Of a DNA stretch of 64,000 bases, positions 38,493-47,033 are shown piece by piece (positions within the stretch are counted from its first letter, which is position 1; every line of letters begins with the position of its first letter). Both the position numbers and the translations under genes were made by a program. Under the pieces are notes generated by a model, which was not told the origin of the DNA, searched no databases, and worked only from the letters and a program-made list of their open reading frames with translations. The DNA is from Pseudomonas eucalypticola. Lineage in GTDB: Bacteria > Pseudomonadota > Gammaproteobacteria > Pseudomonadales > Pseudomonadaceae. The stretch covers positions 2,946,501 to 3,010,500 of the forward strand of contig NZ_CP056030.1 of NCBI RefSeq assembly GCF_013374995.1, given 5' to 3'.

Positions 38493-40070
38493 ATGGCACT
38501 GACACGACGTGAAGCCCTGGCCAGCATCAACGCGGTAGGCGGCGAAAAAGCCGCCCAGGCCGCACTGGCAGCCCTGGGCCTGGGCCCTTCCACCCACCTG
38601 CAGTACCAGACACTGGACTACGGACCCCAGGCCGGGCAGGGCGCCAGCGTGCTGATCCTCGGCGCCGGCATCGCTGGCCTGGTGGCCGCTTACGAACTCA
38701 AGCGCGCCGGTTTTCGGGTGCGGGTGCTGGAAGCCCGCCAGCGCACCGGCGGGCGCAACTGGACCCTGCGCCATGGCGACCGGGTGGACTACCTGGACGG
38801 CCGCCAGCAAACCGCCGCGTTTGCCCCCGGCCTGTACTTCAATGCCGGCCCCGCTCGGCTGCCCAGCCAGCACCGGACCATCCTCGATTATTGCAGGGAA
38901 TTGGGCGTGCCTATGGAGGTGCTGGTCAACACCAGCCACAGCGCCCAGTTGCGCCCCGACCTGGAACAGCCGGCCTTCAGTGTGCGCCAGGCCCTCAACG
39001 ACACCCGCGGGCACCTGGCCGGGTTGCTGGCCACTGCGGTCAACCGGGATGCACTGGATGATCAACTGTCGGCCGAGGAACGCACGCGGCTGCTGACCTT
39101 CCTGCAAGGGTATGGCGACCTGTCCCAGGAACTGGTTTATGAAGGCAGTGTGCGCGCTGGGCACGGCGTGGCCAAGCCGGCACCCGGCTCGTTACCGGCG
39201 TTTGCCGCCCCGGTGCCGCTGGACCGTTTGCTGCACCCAGAGCTATGGGGTGCGTTGCTGCACACCGAATACCCGGAATTTTCCGCCACGATGCTGCAAC
39301 CGGTGGGCGGGATGGACCGAATCACTCACGCCTTCGAACAACGGCTGCACGACGAGCTGCAACTGGGCGCGGTGGTGCGCCAGGTACGCCAGAACGGGGA
39401 GGGCGTCAGCGTCACCTTCGATGACGGCGTGGGTGGCGACCCTCAGGTGGCGCGGGCCGACTACCTGATCTCGACCCTTCCTTTGCCCTTGCTCGCACGC
39501 CTGGACACCGACTTCAGCGAGCCCTTCAAGGCAGCCCTGCGCACCACCCGCAATGACCAGGCCACCAAGGTAGCGTGGCAGGCCCCGCGCTTCTGGGAGC
39601 GGGAGTACCGCATCTATGGCGGCCTGTCGTGGCTTGAGCACCCGGCGCGCCTGCTGTGGTACCCCAGCAATGAACTCAACAGCCCCGAGGGCTTGCTGGT
39701 GGCCGGTTACGTGACGGGCGAGGGCGCGGCGGCGTTTGGCCGCCAGGCGTTCGACGCCCAGTACGCGGCTTCAGCCGAAGCCGTGGAGCTGCTGCACCCC
39801 GGCCATTCGGCCAGCCTGCGTCACCCCTTGGCCGTGTCGTGGGAGCAGGTGGCGTACAGCGAAGGCCCGTGGCTGCAACGCGAGCATTTCCCCGCCGATG
39901 CCCATGCCCTGCTGGAAGCGCCCCAGGGCCGTGTGTACCTGGCCAGCGATGGCCTGGGCCAGAACGGCATCGGCATCTGGCAGGAATCGGCCGCCAACTC
40001 GGCGCGCCGGGTGGTCGGGCAACTGGCCGAGCATGTGATTCGCCAACGCCAGACAGCCTTGGCGTCCTGA
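38493..40070 (+). CDS. FAD-dependent amine/amino-acid oxidase (525 aa)
   Basis: The FAD site VLILGAGIAGLVAAYELK with the following EARQRTGGR lies at about residues 50-85, after a 45-residue leader. A second FAD contact is near the end (SDGLGQNGIGIWQESA). It belongs to the flavin monoamine oxidase/L-amino-acid oxidase group. No twin-arginine motif of the RRxFLK type is evident, though TRREAL lies near the start. AAGGAG lies before the ATG. An oxidase of this type would give an imine, which the RidA protein encoded next can hydrolyse. Confidence 0.88.
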   Translation: MALTRREALASINAVGGEKAAQAALAALGLGPSTHLQYQTLDYGPQAGQGASVLILGAGIAGLVAAYELKRAGFRVRVLEARQRTGGRNWTLRHGDRVDYLDGRQQTAAFAPGLYFNAGPARLPSQHRTILDYCRELGVPMEVLVNTSHSAQLRPDLEQPAFSVRQALNDTRGHLAGLLATAVNRDALDDQLSAEERTRLLTFLQGYGDLSQELVYEGSVRAGHGVAKPAPGSLPAFAAPVPLDRLLHPELWGALLHTEYPEFSATMLQPVGGMDRITHAFEQRLHDELQLGAVVRQVRQNGEGVSVTFDDGVGGDPQVARADYLISTLPLPLLARLDTDFSEPFKAALRTTRNDQATKVAWQAPRFWEREYRIYGGLSWLEHPARLLWYPSNELNSPEGLLVAGYVTGEGAAAFGRQAFDAQYAASAEAVELLHPGHSASLRHPLAVSWEQVAYSEGPWLQREHFPADAHALLEAPQGRVYLASDGLGQNGIGIWQESAANSARRVVGQLAEHVIRQRQTALAS

Positions 40071-40107
40071 ATTCATTCCACTTTTTCAGAAAAAGAGAGT
40101 ATCCACC

Positions 40108-40542
40108 ATGAGCCACGACATTCTGCGTACCGGCCCTGCCACTTCCCCCATTTCCCAGACCGTCAGCGTACCGGCCAGTGCCGAACTGGTCTTCCTCAGC
40201 GGCGCCTTGCCCGATGTCGCCGACCCTCAGGCCCCCCAGGGCACCTCGGCGGCCTACGGCGATACCCGCACCCAGACCGAGTCGGTGTTGCGCAAACTGC
40301 AGAAGGTGCTGCAGGACCAGGGCCTCGGGTTGGGCGATATCGTCCAGTTGCGGGTGTTTCTGGTGGGCGTGCCGGAACTGGAAGGCCGCCTGGACTTCGC
40401 CGGGCTGCAGGCCGGCTACCTGCCGTTCTTCGGTACCGCCGAGCAACCTAACAAGCCGGCGCGCACCGCCATCCAGGTGGCCGGCCTGCCGTTGCCCGGC
40501 GCATTGGTGGAAATCGATGGCATCGCCGTGCGCCGTGGCTGA
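40108..40542 (+). CDS. RidA/YjgF family enamine-imine deaminase (144 aa)
   Basis: RidA proteins hydrolyse reactive enamines and imines to keto acids and ammonia. The substrate Arg lies in KPARTAIQVA and the Glu in ALVEIDGIA, as in active members. The protein is a little longer than RidA itself (about 128). It lies 37 bp after the amine oxidase gene and is the last gene of the uptake-oxidation operon, which explains its role. Confidence 0.9.
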   Translation: MSHDILRTGPATSPISQTVSVPASAELVFLSGALPDVADPQAPQGTSAAYGDTRTQTESVLRKLQKVLQDQGLGLGDIVQLRVFLVGVPELEGRLDFAGLQAGYLPFFGTAEQPNKPARTAIQVAGLPLPGALVEIDGIAVRRG

Positions 40543-40679
40543 CTGTAACGTGGACGCCTGATGCCGCACGACACCTGGGGTCCGGCCTGACGACCGTTCC
40601 CCTGTGGGGCGTTGTCTGCCATCCCCCCTCGGTGCGACAATCGTTTTTTCGTCGCACCACTCAGGATCAGGCGGACTGC

Positions 40680-41813
40680 ATGGATCATCAGGGACGGCAG
40701 CACCAACAGGATCTACACATCGCCGAACAGGTCCGTACCGACCAGTTGCAACAGTTGTTCCGGCAATCGATGTCAGCACTGTTCGGCAGCTACCTGGCCG
40801 CGGTGATGCTCGTCTGGCTTGGCTGGGAGCGCTTCGACCACAACGTGGTCGCCTGCTGGCTGGCACTGCTCGCGGTGTCGATGCTGGTGCGCGGCAGCGT
40901 GTTCCTGCGCTACTTTCGCAGCCCCCTGGCCGAACGGACCCCGGCGCGCTGGGAACGCCCCTACTGGCTGACCCTGGTGTCATCGGCGACGATCTGGGGG
41001 GTGGGCGCACTGGCGGTCATCCCGGCCAATGACCTGCTGGCCCAGGCCCTGGTGATGCTGTTCGCCGTGGGCATGTCGGTCAGCGCGGTGTCCTGTTATT
41101 CGGCCTACCGGCACATGACCGTGGTGTCCATCATCCTGGTGCTGGCGCCCTGCACGGTGTGGCTGCTGTTTCAGCCCAGCACGCTGCAGGTGGGCATTGC
41201 CCTGGCGGTGATGGTGTTCGCCTCGTTCGTCTGCCAGGCCACGCACACGCTCTCCAACGCGCTGGAAAAGGCCTACCGGCTGACCCATGAAATCGAGCGC
41301 GCCCACACCCTGTCCACTTACGCGGCGCAGACCGACGAACTCACTGGCCTGAAAAACCGCCGGGCGTTCTTCGAACATGCCCAGCAGACATTCAAGTACT
41401 GCGAACGCAACCAGATGCCGGTGTGCGCGCTGATGCTGGATATGGACCATTTCAAGTTCATCAACGATACCTTCGGCCACCCCGTGGGCGACGAGGTGCT
41501 GCGCCAGATCGGCCGGGTGATCAGTACGTCGTTGCGCGCCGCGGACATTCACGGGCGCCTGGGAGGGGAAGAGTTCGCCGTGCTGCTCCCCAATACGTCC
41601 CTGGAGGTGGCTGAAACCCTCGCCGCGCAGTTGCTGCGTGCGATCGCCCGCCTGGAGCTTGAACCGGTGCGGCAGGTGACCGCCAGCGTGGGGCTAGCCC
41701 ACGCCGACACCGACGGCCAGGACCTGCACAAGCTCATCAACCATGCCGACCAGGCCCTTTACCGCGCCAAGGCCCAGGGCCGCAATCAGGTGGTGGTGGC
41801 CGAGGCCGTCTGA
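40680..41813 (+). CDS. Membrane-bound diguanylate cyclase (377 aa)
   Basis: Six hydrophobic segments lie between residues about 30 and 190, like a MASE-type sensor. A C-terminal GGDEF domain follows: DELTGLKNRR, MDHFKFINDTFGH and active site GGEEF. An inhibitory RxxD site (RAAD) lies five residues before GGEEF, so product inhibition is expected. It should make cyclic di-GMP, which controls attachment and biofilm. ATG 40680 is chosen since the extra 16 codons upstream lack a ribosome site. The next gene is a broken Ig-like member. Confidence 0.92.
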   Translation: MDHQGRQHQQDLHIAEQVRTDQLQQLFRQSMSALFGSYLAAVMLVWLGWERFDHNVVACWLALLAVSMLVRGSVFLRYFRSPLAERTPARWERPYWLTLVSSATIWGVGALAVIPANDLLAQALVMLFAVGMSVSAVSCYSAYRHMTVVSIILVLAPCTVWLLFQPSTLQVGIALAVMVFASFVCQATHTLSNALEKAYRLTHEIERAHTLSTYAAQTDELTGLKNRRAFFEHAQQTFKYCERNQMPVCALMLDMDHFKFINDTFGHPVGDEVLRQIGRVISTSLRAADIHGRLGGEEFAVLLPNTSLEVAETLAAQLLRAIARLELEPVRQVTASVGLAHADTDGQDLHKLINHADQALYRAKAQGRNQVVVAEAV

Positions 41814-41821
41814 AGGCCTGC

Positions 41822-41837
41822 CTGTCAGATCTGACAG
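41822..41837 (+). promoter_or_regulatory. Lux-box-like perfect palindrome
   Basis: CTGTCAGATCTGACAG is the core of an 18-bp perfect palindrome (41821-41838), the best of the five sites. It ends 57 bp before ATG 41895. A possible -10 TAGACT lies at 41861-41866, 23 bp after the site, as at the 15230 site. Confidence 0.65.
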
Positions 41838-41894
41838 GTTACAGCCCTGCGGCACACGCTTAGACTCGGACCTCTCACTTGGGGGTTCAAGCCC

Positions 41895-43810
41895 ATGACC
41901 ACCCTCAGCCAGGCCCTGCGTCGCATCACGCTAAGCGAGCAACTACCTGCCACTCCGGACCGCCACGGCGATGTGTCGCCGACATTGCCAGCGCCTATCA
42001 TGCCCAGCGTGGTGGTGCATGGTGGTTTGAACAACAGCGACCTGTACAACCCGAGAACGGCGGTGCTCGTGCAGGTTGTCGTGCAGCTGGACTGGGGTGT
42101 TGGTGATAGCCTGGATCTTTACTGGGACAACGGTGTACTGGATATGGACGCCCTCGGGGGAGCCGACGTGGCCATCCGGGTGGACATCGATGGCAACCTG
42201 GACGTGCCGTCCGACGGCTTGTTGACCTGGACGTGCCGTCCGACGGCTTGTTGACCTGGACTGGCCAGCCGGTTATCGGGCCAGCGGTGCTGGTCCAAAA
42301 ACCCTTCAGTATCAGGCAGGCCGCCCCGCGGATCACGCTGTACGTGCCCAACGACAAAGCCGCCGCGCTGGTGGGCAGCACGGCGACGGTATATTACGAT
42401 GGCGTCAAAGACGGTGTGTCCAGCCGCTCGCGGCGTGTCACGGTACGCCTCGTCGGCCAACCGGTTATATTGGCCGCGCCACGCCTGACCGGGGTCACCG
42501 GCACTACCTATAACCTTGACCTGATCATCGGCAGCCACCAGGAAGTGGTCGTGCCTGCCTATGGCTTCATGGCGGTCGGGCAGAGCGTCACCCTGGTGTG
42601 GGAGGGTATCACTGCCAGCGGTAGTAGCGTTTACCAGACATGGACCCGACCTATCGAGCAAGCCTCGCAGATTGGGCTGCCGATCAGCTTTCAGGTGGAA
42701 AAAGCCTATGCCACGGCGCTGGTGGGCGGTTCGTTACGGGTCAGCTATCGAGTAGCCTCCCTGGGGCAGGCATACGCTTCTGAAGTATTGTTGCTGGCGG
42801 TCAGTGGCCAGGTCAATACCCTGCCAGCGCCGGAAACCGATCCGCATTTCCCGGGAGGCCAGGTCGATCCCGGCCAGGTGGGCAATACCGTGGCCGTCGT
42901 GGTCAGGGCCAACCCTGCCTTGCTGCCCGGTGACAGCATCAGCGTGCACTGGCACGGTCGCCCGGATGCAAGCATCAATCTCACGGCTTCCTTTCCGAGC
43001 ACCGGTGACCTGTCGGTGCAGATCGCCAGGGTGCCCTATATCACCGGCAACGCAAACGGGGCGGTGGACGTGTGGTACGACGCGCGGCGTAATGGGGTGA
43101 TTGTCGGCAGTTCGCGGTTTCTTACCCTGACCATCGGTGAGGCAGGGCAGCAACCCTGGCCGGCACCCATCGTCAACGACGCCACCGGCGGCCAGGCCAA
43201 CCCCCTTAGCCCGATCCGCCCCGGCACTTCCAATACCCCCAATACGGCCACAGTGGTGCTGACCGACTCACGCCTGGCTGAAGGGGACACGGTGTCGGTG
43301 GTGTGGCGCTACCTGGACGGTACGCCTGCGGCGAACTTTTCAGCGTCGGTGGGCAGCGATCGCACGGGTCTCGTCAGTGTGCCCAGTTCGGTCATCGCCA
43401 CCAGCCTGGACTCGACGATCGAGGTGGTGTGTGCAGTGTTTCGCAATGGCCAGTTGATCGGTACTTCCCCGGCGCTGCGGTTGCAGGTATTGGGCATGCC
43501 CCAAAGCGCGCTGCCGACGCCAGCGATCATCCAGGCCCCGGGGGCTGACCTCGACGTGTCGAACCTCAACGGCGATGCCACGGCCACGGTCGCCGCCTGG
43601 CCGCTCATCGCCCTGGGTCAGCGTTATTGGCTGCGGGCGCATGGCAACCTCAGCGACGGTTCGGCGACCACGATCGAACTGGCAAGTGACCGGCCTGTCA
43701 CGTCGCTCAACGCTGTCACCCATGTCATCCCCCTTGCAAGGCTGCAAGCGTTACGCGATGGCAGTGACCTGACACTGGAAATGCGCGTGGCCTTCGATAG
43801 CCCTGCCTAG
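41895..43810 (+). pseudogene. Ig-like repeat protein broken by a 29-bp tandem duplication
   Basis: The frame from ATG 41895 (MTTLSQALRRITLSEQ) ends at 42254, while a second frame carries the rest to 43810. Removing one copy of the 29-bp repeat at 42201-42258 joins the frames into one 628-residue protein with about five Ig-like repeats (LPAPETDPHFPGGQVDP, LPTPAIIQAPGADLDV). It has no Big or lectin-like tail. The perfect dyad upstream and the intact remainder suggest recent or reversible inactivation. Confidence 0.82.
42201..42258 (+). repeat. Two perfect 29-bp tandem copies causing a frameshift
   Basis: The unit starting GACGTGCCGTCC occurs at 42201-42229 and again at 42230-42258. Five bases (ACCTG) before each copy are also shared. 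Since 29 is not a multiple of three, gain or loss of one copy switches the frame. Confidence 0.93.
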
Positions 43811-43855
43811 CAAGCCAAGGCGCCACCCCCCCGGCACGGAGCCAGACCGCCTGTA

Positions 43856-44704
43856 TCAACGGCGCACGCGGTGGGGGATGTCGTCATCTGCGATCAGCAC
43901 CCGCTCCATGACCCGTGGAAAGTCGCCGTAGTTGTACACCGGATAGTGCAACAGCGCGCGGTTGTCCCAGAAAGCGATGGCACCCTCGGTCCATTTGAAC
44001 CGTACGTGGTACTCGGGGTTGCTGTACTCGCGCAACAGCAGTGCCACCAGGGCCTGGCTGTCTTCCGGGCTCCAGCCGATGATCTGCGGTGACATGGAGA
44101 AGTTGATGAACAGCGCATCCTCGCCCGTCTCGGGGTGGGTGCGCACCAGCGGATGGGCAAGGATAGGGTAGGGGTAGCCCACTCGGTCCAGGGACGACTT
44201 GAAGTTGTGGGTGACGAAGGCGTTGTCGATGCGTTCGCGCACCTCGGCTGGCAACCCACGGTACACCAGGCCGCTGTCGGCCCACAGGGTATCACCGCCC
44301 ACCGCCGGCAGGCTGACAGCCCGCAACACCGCGCCGAAGGTCGGCTTGAGCATCCAGCTGGTGTCGGTGTGCCAGCGGCCCTTGCGCGCATCGCCGTAGC
44401 TCAGGCGTGCATCCTCGGCCTGGATCAGGTGCGCTTCGGGCAGCGTGGCATCCTGCTTTTCGGTGGTGGGGTGCACGTACAGTTCGCCAAACTGGCGGGC
44501 AAAGGCCACCTGTTGGGCACTGGTGATGTGCTGATCCCGGAAGAAGATGACCTTGTGCTTGAGCAGCAGCGCGTGTACCTGGTCGCGCTGTGCCGCTGTC
44601 AGCGGCCGGCTCAGGTCGACGCCGCTGATCTCGGCGCCCAGGGTAGGCTCCAGCGGGGTGACGACAAGGGATTGTTCGAGGTCGATAGCGTGTTCCGCGC
44701 CCAT
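43856..44704 (-). CDS. TauD/AtsK-type Fe(II)/2-oxoglutarate dioxygenase (282 aa)
   Basis: The metal triad is visible as HTD in GRWHTDTSWM (about residue 111) and the distal His in NRALLHYPVYNYGD; the Arg that binds 2-oxoglutarate is in FPRVMERVL. AtsK and TauD release sulfite or sulfate from alkyl sulfates or taurine. It is 15 bp from the peroxiredoxin-like gene upstream and in one direction with it, suggesting an operon for sulfur scavenging. The exact substrate is unknown. Confidence 0.9.
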   Translation of the reverse strand: MGAEHAIDLEQSLVVTPLEPTLGAEISGVDLSRPLTAAQRDQVHALLLKHKVIFFRDQHITSAQQVAFARQFGELYVHPTTEKQDATLPEAHLIQAEDARLSYGDARKGRWHTDTSWMLKPTFGAVLRAVSLPAVGGDTLWADSGLVYRGLPAEVRERIDNAFVTHNFKSSLDRVGYPYPILAHPLVRTHPETGEDALFINFSMSPQIIGWSPEDSQALVALLLREYSNPEYHVRFKWTEGAIAFWDNRALLHYPVYNYGDFPRVMERVLIADDDIPHRVRR

Positions 44705-44719
44705 GGCGACGACTCCTGT

Positions 44720-45418
44720 TCAGGCAGTGGCGGGGGTGGGGATGGCACGGGCGAGCAGGGCGTCGACCGCGGCGATGATCGGCTGCGCTTCGGTGCGCAC
44801 CAGCCAATCGGGGCTGACCTGGGCAAAATGCACCTGCTGGTCGCTGCCGATCACCACCACGGTCGGCTGGGGCAGTTCCCAGGTGCCGGTACCGGTGACG
44901 CTGCCGATGGGCGAACCTTTGGCCTCGGCCGCTCGCCGCGAAGCGTCGTCGAAGTGGTAGAGGATGCCCAGGCGGCGAGCCAACTGGTTGTTCAAGTCGC
45001 TGGCCACTTGCAGGGTCAGGCCATGGCGCTGCTTGATCTCCACCAGGCGCTCGGGCACTTGTGGGCTCACGGCCACCAGCGGTACGCCACGGGCTCGCAG
45101 TGCCGGTTGCAGGTGTTGCTCATAGTAAGGAATGGCCAGGTTGCAGGCCGGGCAGCCGGCGAAGCGGAAGAATACCAGCACCGCGGGGCCGCCGCCGACC
45201 AGGCGCTCGAGGCTCAACGCCTCGCCTTCGACGGTGTGCAAGGTGAACGGCGCCACCCGATCGCCCGCCTGGACGAACCTCCTGCCCGGCGCCTCGGCCA
45301 CCAGGCGTTGACGTTGGTCGATATTGACTTGCAGCACGGCCGGGTCCCAGGTGCGCACGCGTTCGGCGTGCAGGTCGGCCAGTTGTTGATTCAGGGAATG
45401 GGGTACAACGGTGCTCAT
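44720..45418 (-). CDS. Peroxiredoxin-like (AhpC/TSA) protein (232 aa)
   Basis: The thioredoxin-fold core has FFRFAGCPACNLAIPYYEQHL, where CPAC replaces the usual PxxxTxxC of peroxiredoxins, followed by VSPQVPERL and a DLNNQLARRLG segment. It may reduce peroxides or handle sulfite-derived oxidants. The start is ATG 45418, with GAGG 7 bp upstream; a TTG at 45424 is rejected. It is the first gene of the pair with the TauD-type dioxygenase. Its leader has an element like those before 25996 and 29554. Confidence 0.82.
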   Translation of the reverse strand: MSTVVPHSLNQQLADLHAERVRTWDPAVLQVNIDQRQRLVAEAPGRRFVQAGDRVAPFTLHTVEGEALSLERLVGGGPAVLVFFRFAGCPACNLAIPYYEQHLQPALRARGVPLVAVSPQVPERLVEIKQRHGLTLQVASDLNNQLARRLGILYHFDDASRRAAEAKGSPIGSVTGTGTWELPQPTVVVIGSDQQVHFAQVSPDWLVRTEAQPIIAAVDALLARAIPTPATA

Positions 45419-45450
45419 GGGCAACCCTCGTGGCGGAAGTGGGGGACAGT

Positions 45451-45477
45451 GGGCCTCCGCAGCGTAGGGTCGGACTG
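45451..45477 (-). promoter_or_regulatory. Leader element C, related to A and B
   Basis: GGGCCTCCGC...GGGTCGGACTG lies 33 nt before the start at 45418. It matches element 1 of regions A and B with a one-base gap. The second element (TGTGAAATTC) is absent here. The rest of the 45419-45617 gap shows no gene. Confidence 0.42.
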
Positions 45478-45617
45478 TGCAGCAGACGTTATCGGCTATC
45501 GGTGGAGTGGGGAAGGTTTGTTTCGTTATAAGTTAATATGCAAAGAATTGATCATGAAGATCATTTTTATGCAGTAAGTAGCGTTTTCCTTCCCCGGTGC
45601 CTGGCTTTATGGCCCGC

Positions 45618-46655
45618 TCAACTGCCTTGCAACGGCTTCGCGTCCACGAAGAAATAGTCCTGCCACGAAGCGGGCTTGTGCTTGATGGCCCCCACCCGGT
45701 ACATGAACTCGGCCAGCGGGTAGGTATTCTTCGGGTTGATGGTGAACTCGAATCGCGGGTTGTCGATGATCTTCAACAGATCGGCGCGGTCGATGGTGGC
45801 GTGGGTCACGCGAATGTAGGTGTCGGCTGCGCCCGCCTTGTCTTTCTGAATGTAGTCGGCGGCCTCGGCCAGGGCCGCCATGAAGGCGTGGTAGGTCTTG
45901 GGGTTCTCGTTGCGAAATTTCTCGGTGGCAAACAGCAGCGTGGGCGAATTGGGACCCAGCAGGTCGTAGGTGTCCAGCACCACATGCACGCCGGGCTTGG
46001 CCAGCTCCTGCTCCTGGAACGGCGGGTTGGAGAAGTGGCCTGTCACCTCGGTACCGCCCGACGCAATGCTCGCGGCCGCGTCGGGGTGTGGCAGGTTGAT
46101 GGAGTAGGCGTCCAGGCGCGCGTAGTCCTGGTCACCCCAGCGCTTGGCCGACGCATACTGCAAGTAGCGCGACTGCACCGACACCCCTACGGCCGGCACT
46201 GCGATGCGGTCCTTGGCGGTAAAATCGGCGATGGTCTTGACCTGTGGGTTGTTGGAGACCAGCAGGTAGGGGAAGTTGCCCAGCGAGGCCACGGCCTTGA
46301 CGTTCTGACGGCCATAGGTGCGGTCCCAGACGGTCAGCAACGGGCCCACGCCAGCGCCGGCAATGTCCACCGAGCCCGCGAGCAGCGCGTCATTGACCGC
46401 CGACCCGCCGGATAACTGGGTCCAGTCGACCTTGATGTCCAACCCTTGTTGCTGGCCGTATTTTTCCACGAGGTGCTGGTCGCGCACCACATTGAGCAGC
46501 AAGTACACCACGCCGAACTGCTCGGCGATGCGCAACTGGCCTTCGGCCTGGGCGGCGGCCGGCGCCATCAGGCTGCCCGCGAGCAACGACAGGCCCAGGC
46601 CCAGGGCGGTGGTCAATGTGCTCAAGCGTGAGAAAGGGGGTTTACGAACGTTCAT
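45618..46655 (-). CDS. NitT/TauT-type ABC substrate-binding protein (345 aa)
   Basis: A long signal peptide (TLTTALGLGLSLLAGSLMAPAAAQA) precedes a periplasmic-binding domain with AGAGVGPLLTVWDRTYG, VPAVGVSVQSRYLQYA and SGGTEVTGHFSNPPFQEQEL. Members bind nitrate, sulfonates or thiamine precursors. It stands alone on the minus strand with no permease or ATPase beside it. The permease and second binding-protein genes at 47605-49415 are 1 kb away, also on the minus strand, and could form a set with it. Confidence 0.87.
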   Translation of the reverse strand: MNVRKPPFSRLSTLTTALGLGLSLLAGSLMAPAAAQAEGQLRIAEQFGVVYLLLNVVRDQHLVEKYGQQQGLDIKVDWTQLSGGSAVNDALLAGSVDIAGAGVGPLLTVWDRTYGRQNVKAVASLGNFPYLLVSNNPQVKTIADFTAKDRIAVPAVGVSVQSRYLQYASAKRWGDQDYARLDAYSINLPHPDAAASIASGGTEVTGHFSNPPFQEQELAKPGVHVVLDTYDLLGPNSPTLLFATEKFRNENPKTYHAFMAALAEAADYIQKDKAGAADTYIRVTHATIDRADLLKIIDNPRFEFTINPKNTYPLAEFMYRVGAIKHKPASWQDYFFVDAKPLQGS

Positions 46656-46873
46656 GGCGGTTCTGCCTGACTGTCAGCGAGTGGGTGAAATAGACATTAT
46701 AGGAATAATTAAATTATTTTAAATAACTCATGAGAATAAGCTAATGCGCCTTTAGCGCCGCTGTCTTTTCCGATCGAATGCACGGAGGCCGTGGCCTAAA
46801 GGGCGGGCAGCGGCGGATTGTTATCTTTCTGACGGCGCTGTTTTGAAATGTAAAGGAGCATGGCCGAGTTGGG

Positions 46874-46966
46874 ATGCATTTCGTACAAAGCTTCGCTTTG
46901 GTGCAGCAGGCCGACCAGGCCATGTACCGGGCCAAGAGCGCGGGGCGCAACCGGTACGCAGGGTGA
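46874..46966 (+). pseudogene. Remnant of a GGDEF-domain C-terminus
   Basis: In one frame the DNA reads ALVQQADQAMYRAKSAGRNRYAG then TGA, the typical last helix of a GGDEF domain (ADxALYxAKxxGRNR). No GGEEF or upstream part is present, so it is the tail of a lost diguanylate cyclase gene. It lies in the 378-bp gap 46656-47033; the rest of the gap shows only the promoter noted next. Confidence 0.7.
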
Positions 46967-47002
46967 GCCGTCCTGTGCGGCCCAGGAACTCGGAGACCTG
47001 CT

Positions 47003-47008
47003 TATAAT
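47003..47008 (+). promoter_or_regulatory. Possible -10 box for the DsbA-like gene
   Basis: TATAAT is a perfect -10 match 25 bp before ATG 47034; no clear -35 is seen at 17 bp. It lies after the GGDEF remnant, so the DsbA-like gene has its own promoter. Confidence 0.4.
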
Positions 47009-47033
47009 GGCCGCACACTTCAAGGAGAAACCC

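Noticed and set aside
41821..41838. Palindrome as a transcription terminator of the GGDEF gene
   Set aside because: No GC-rich stem with T-run; the same dyad occurs before four other family starts at like distance, so a promoter role is preferred.
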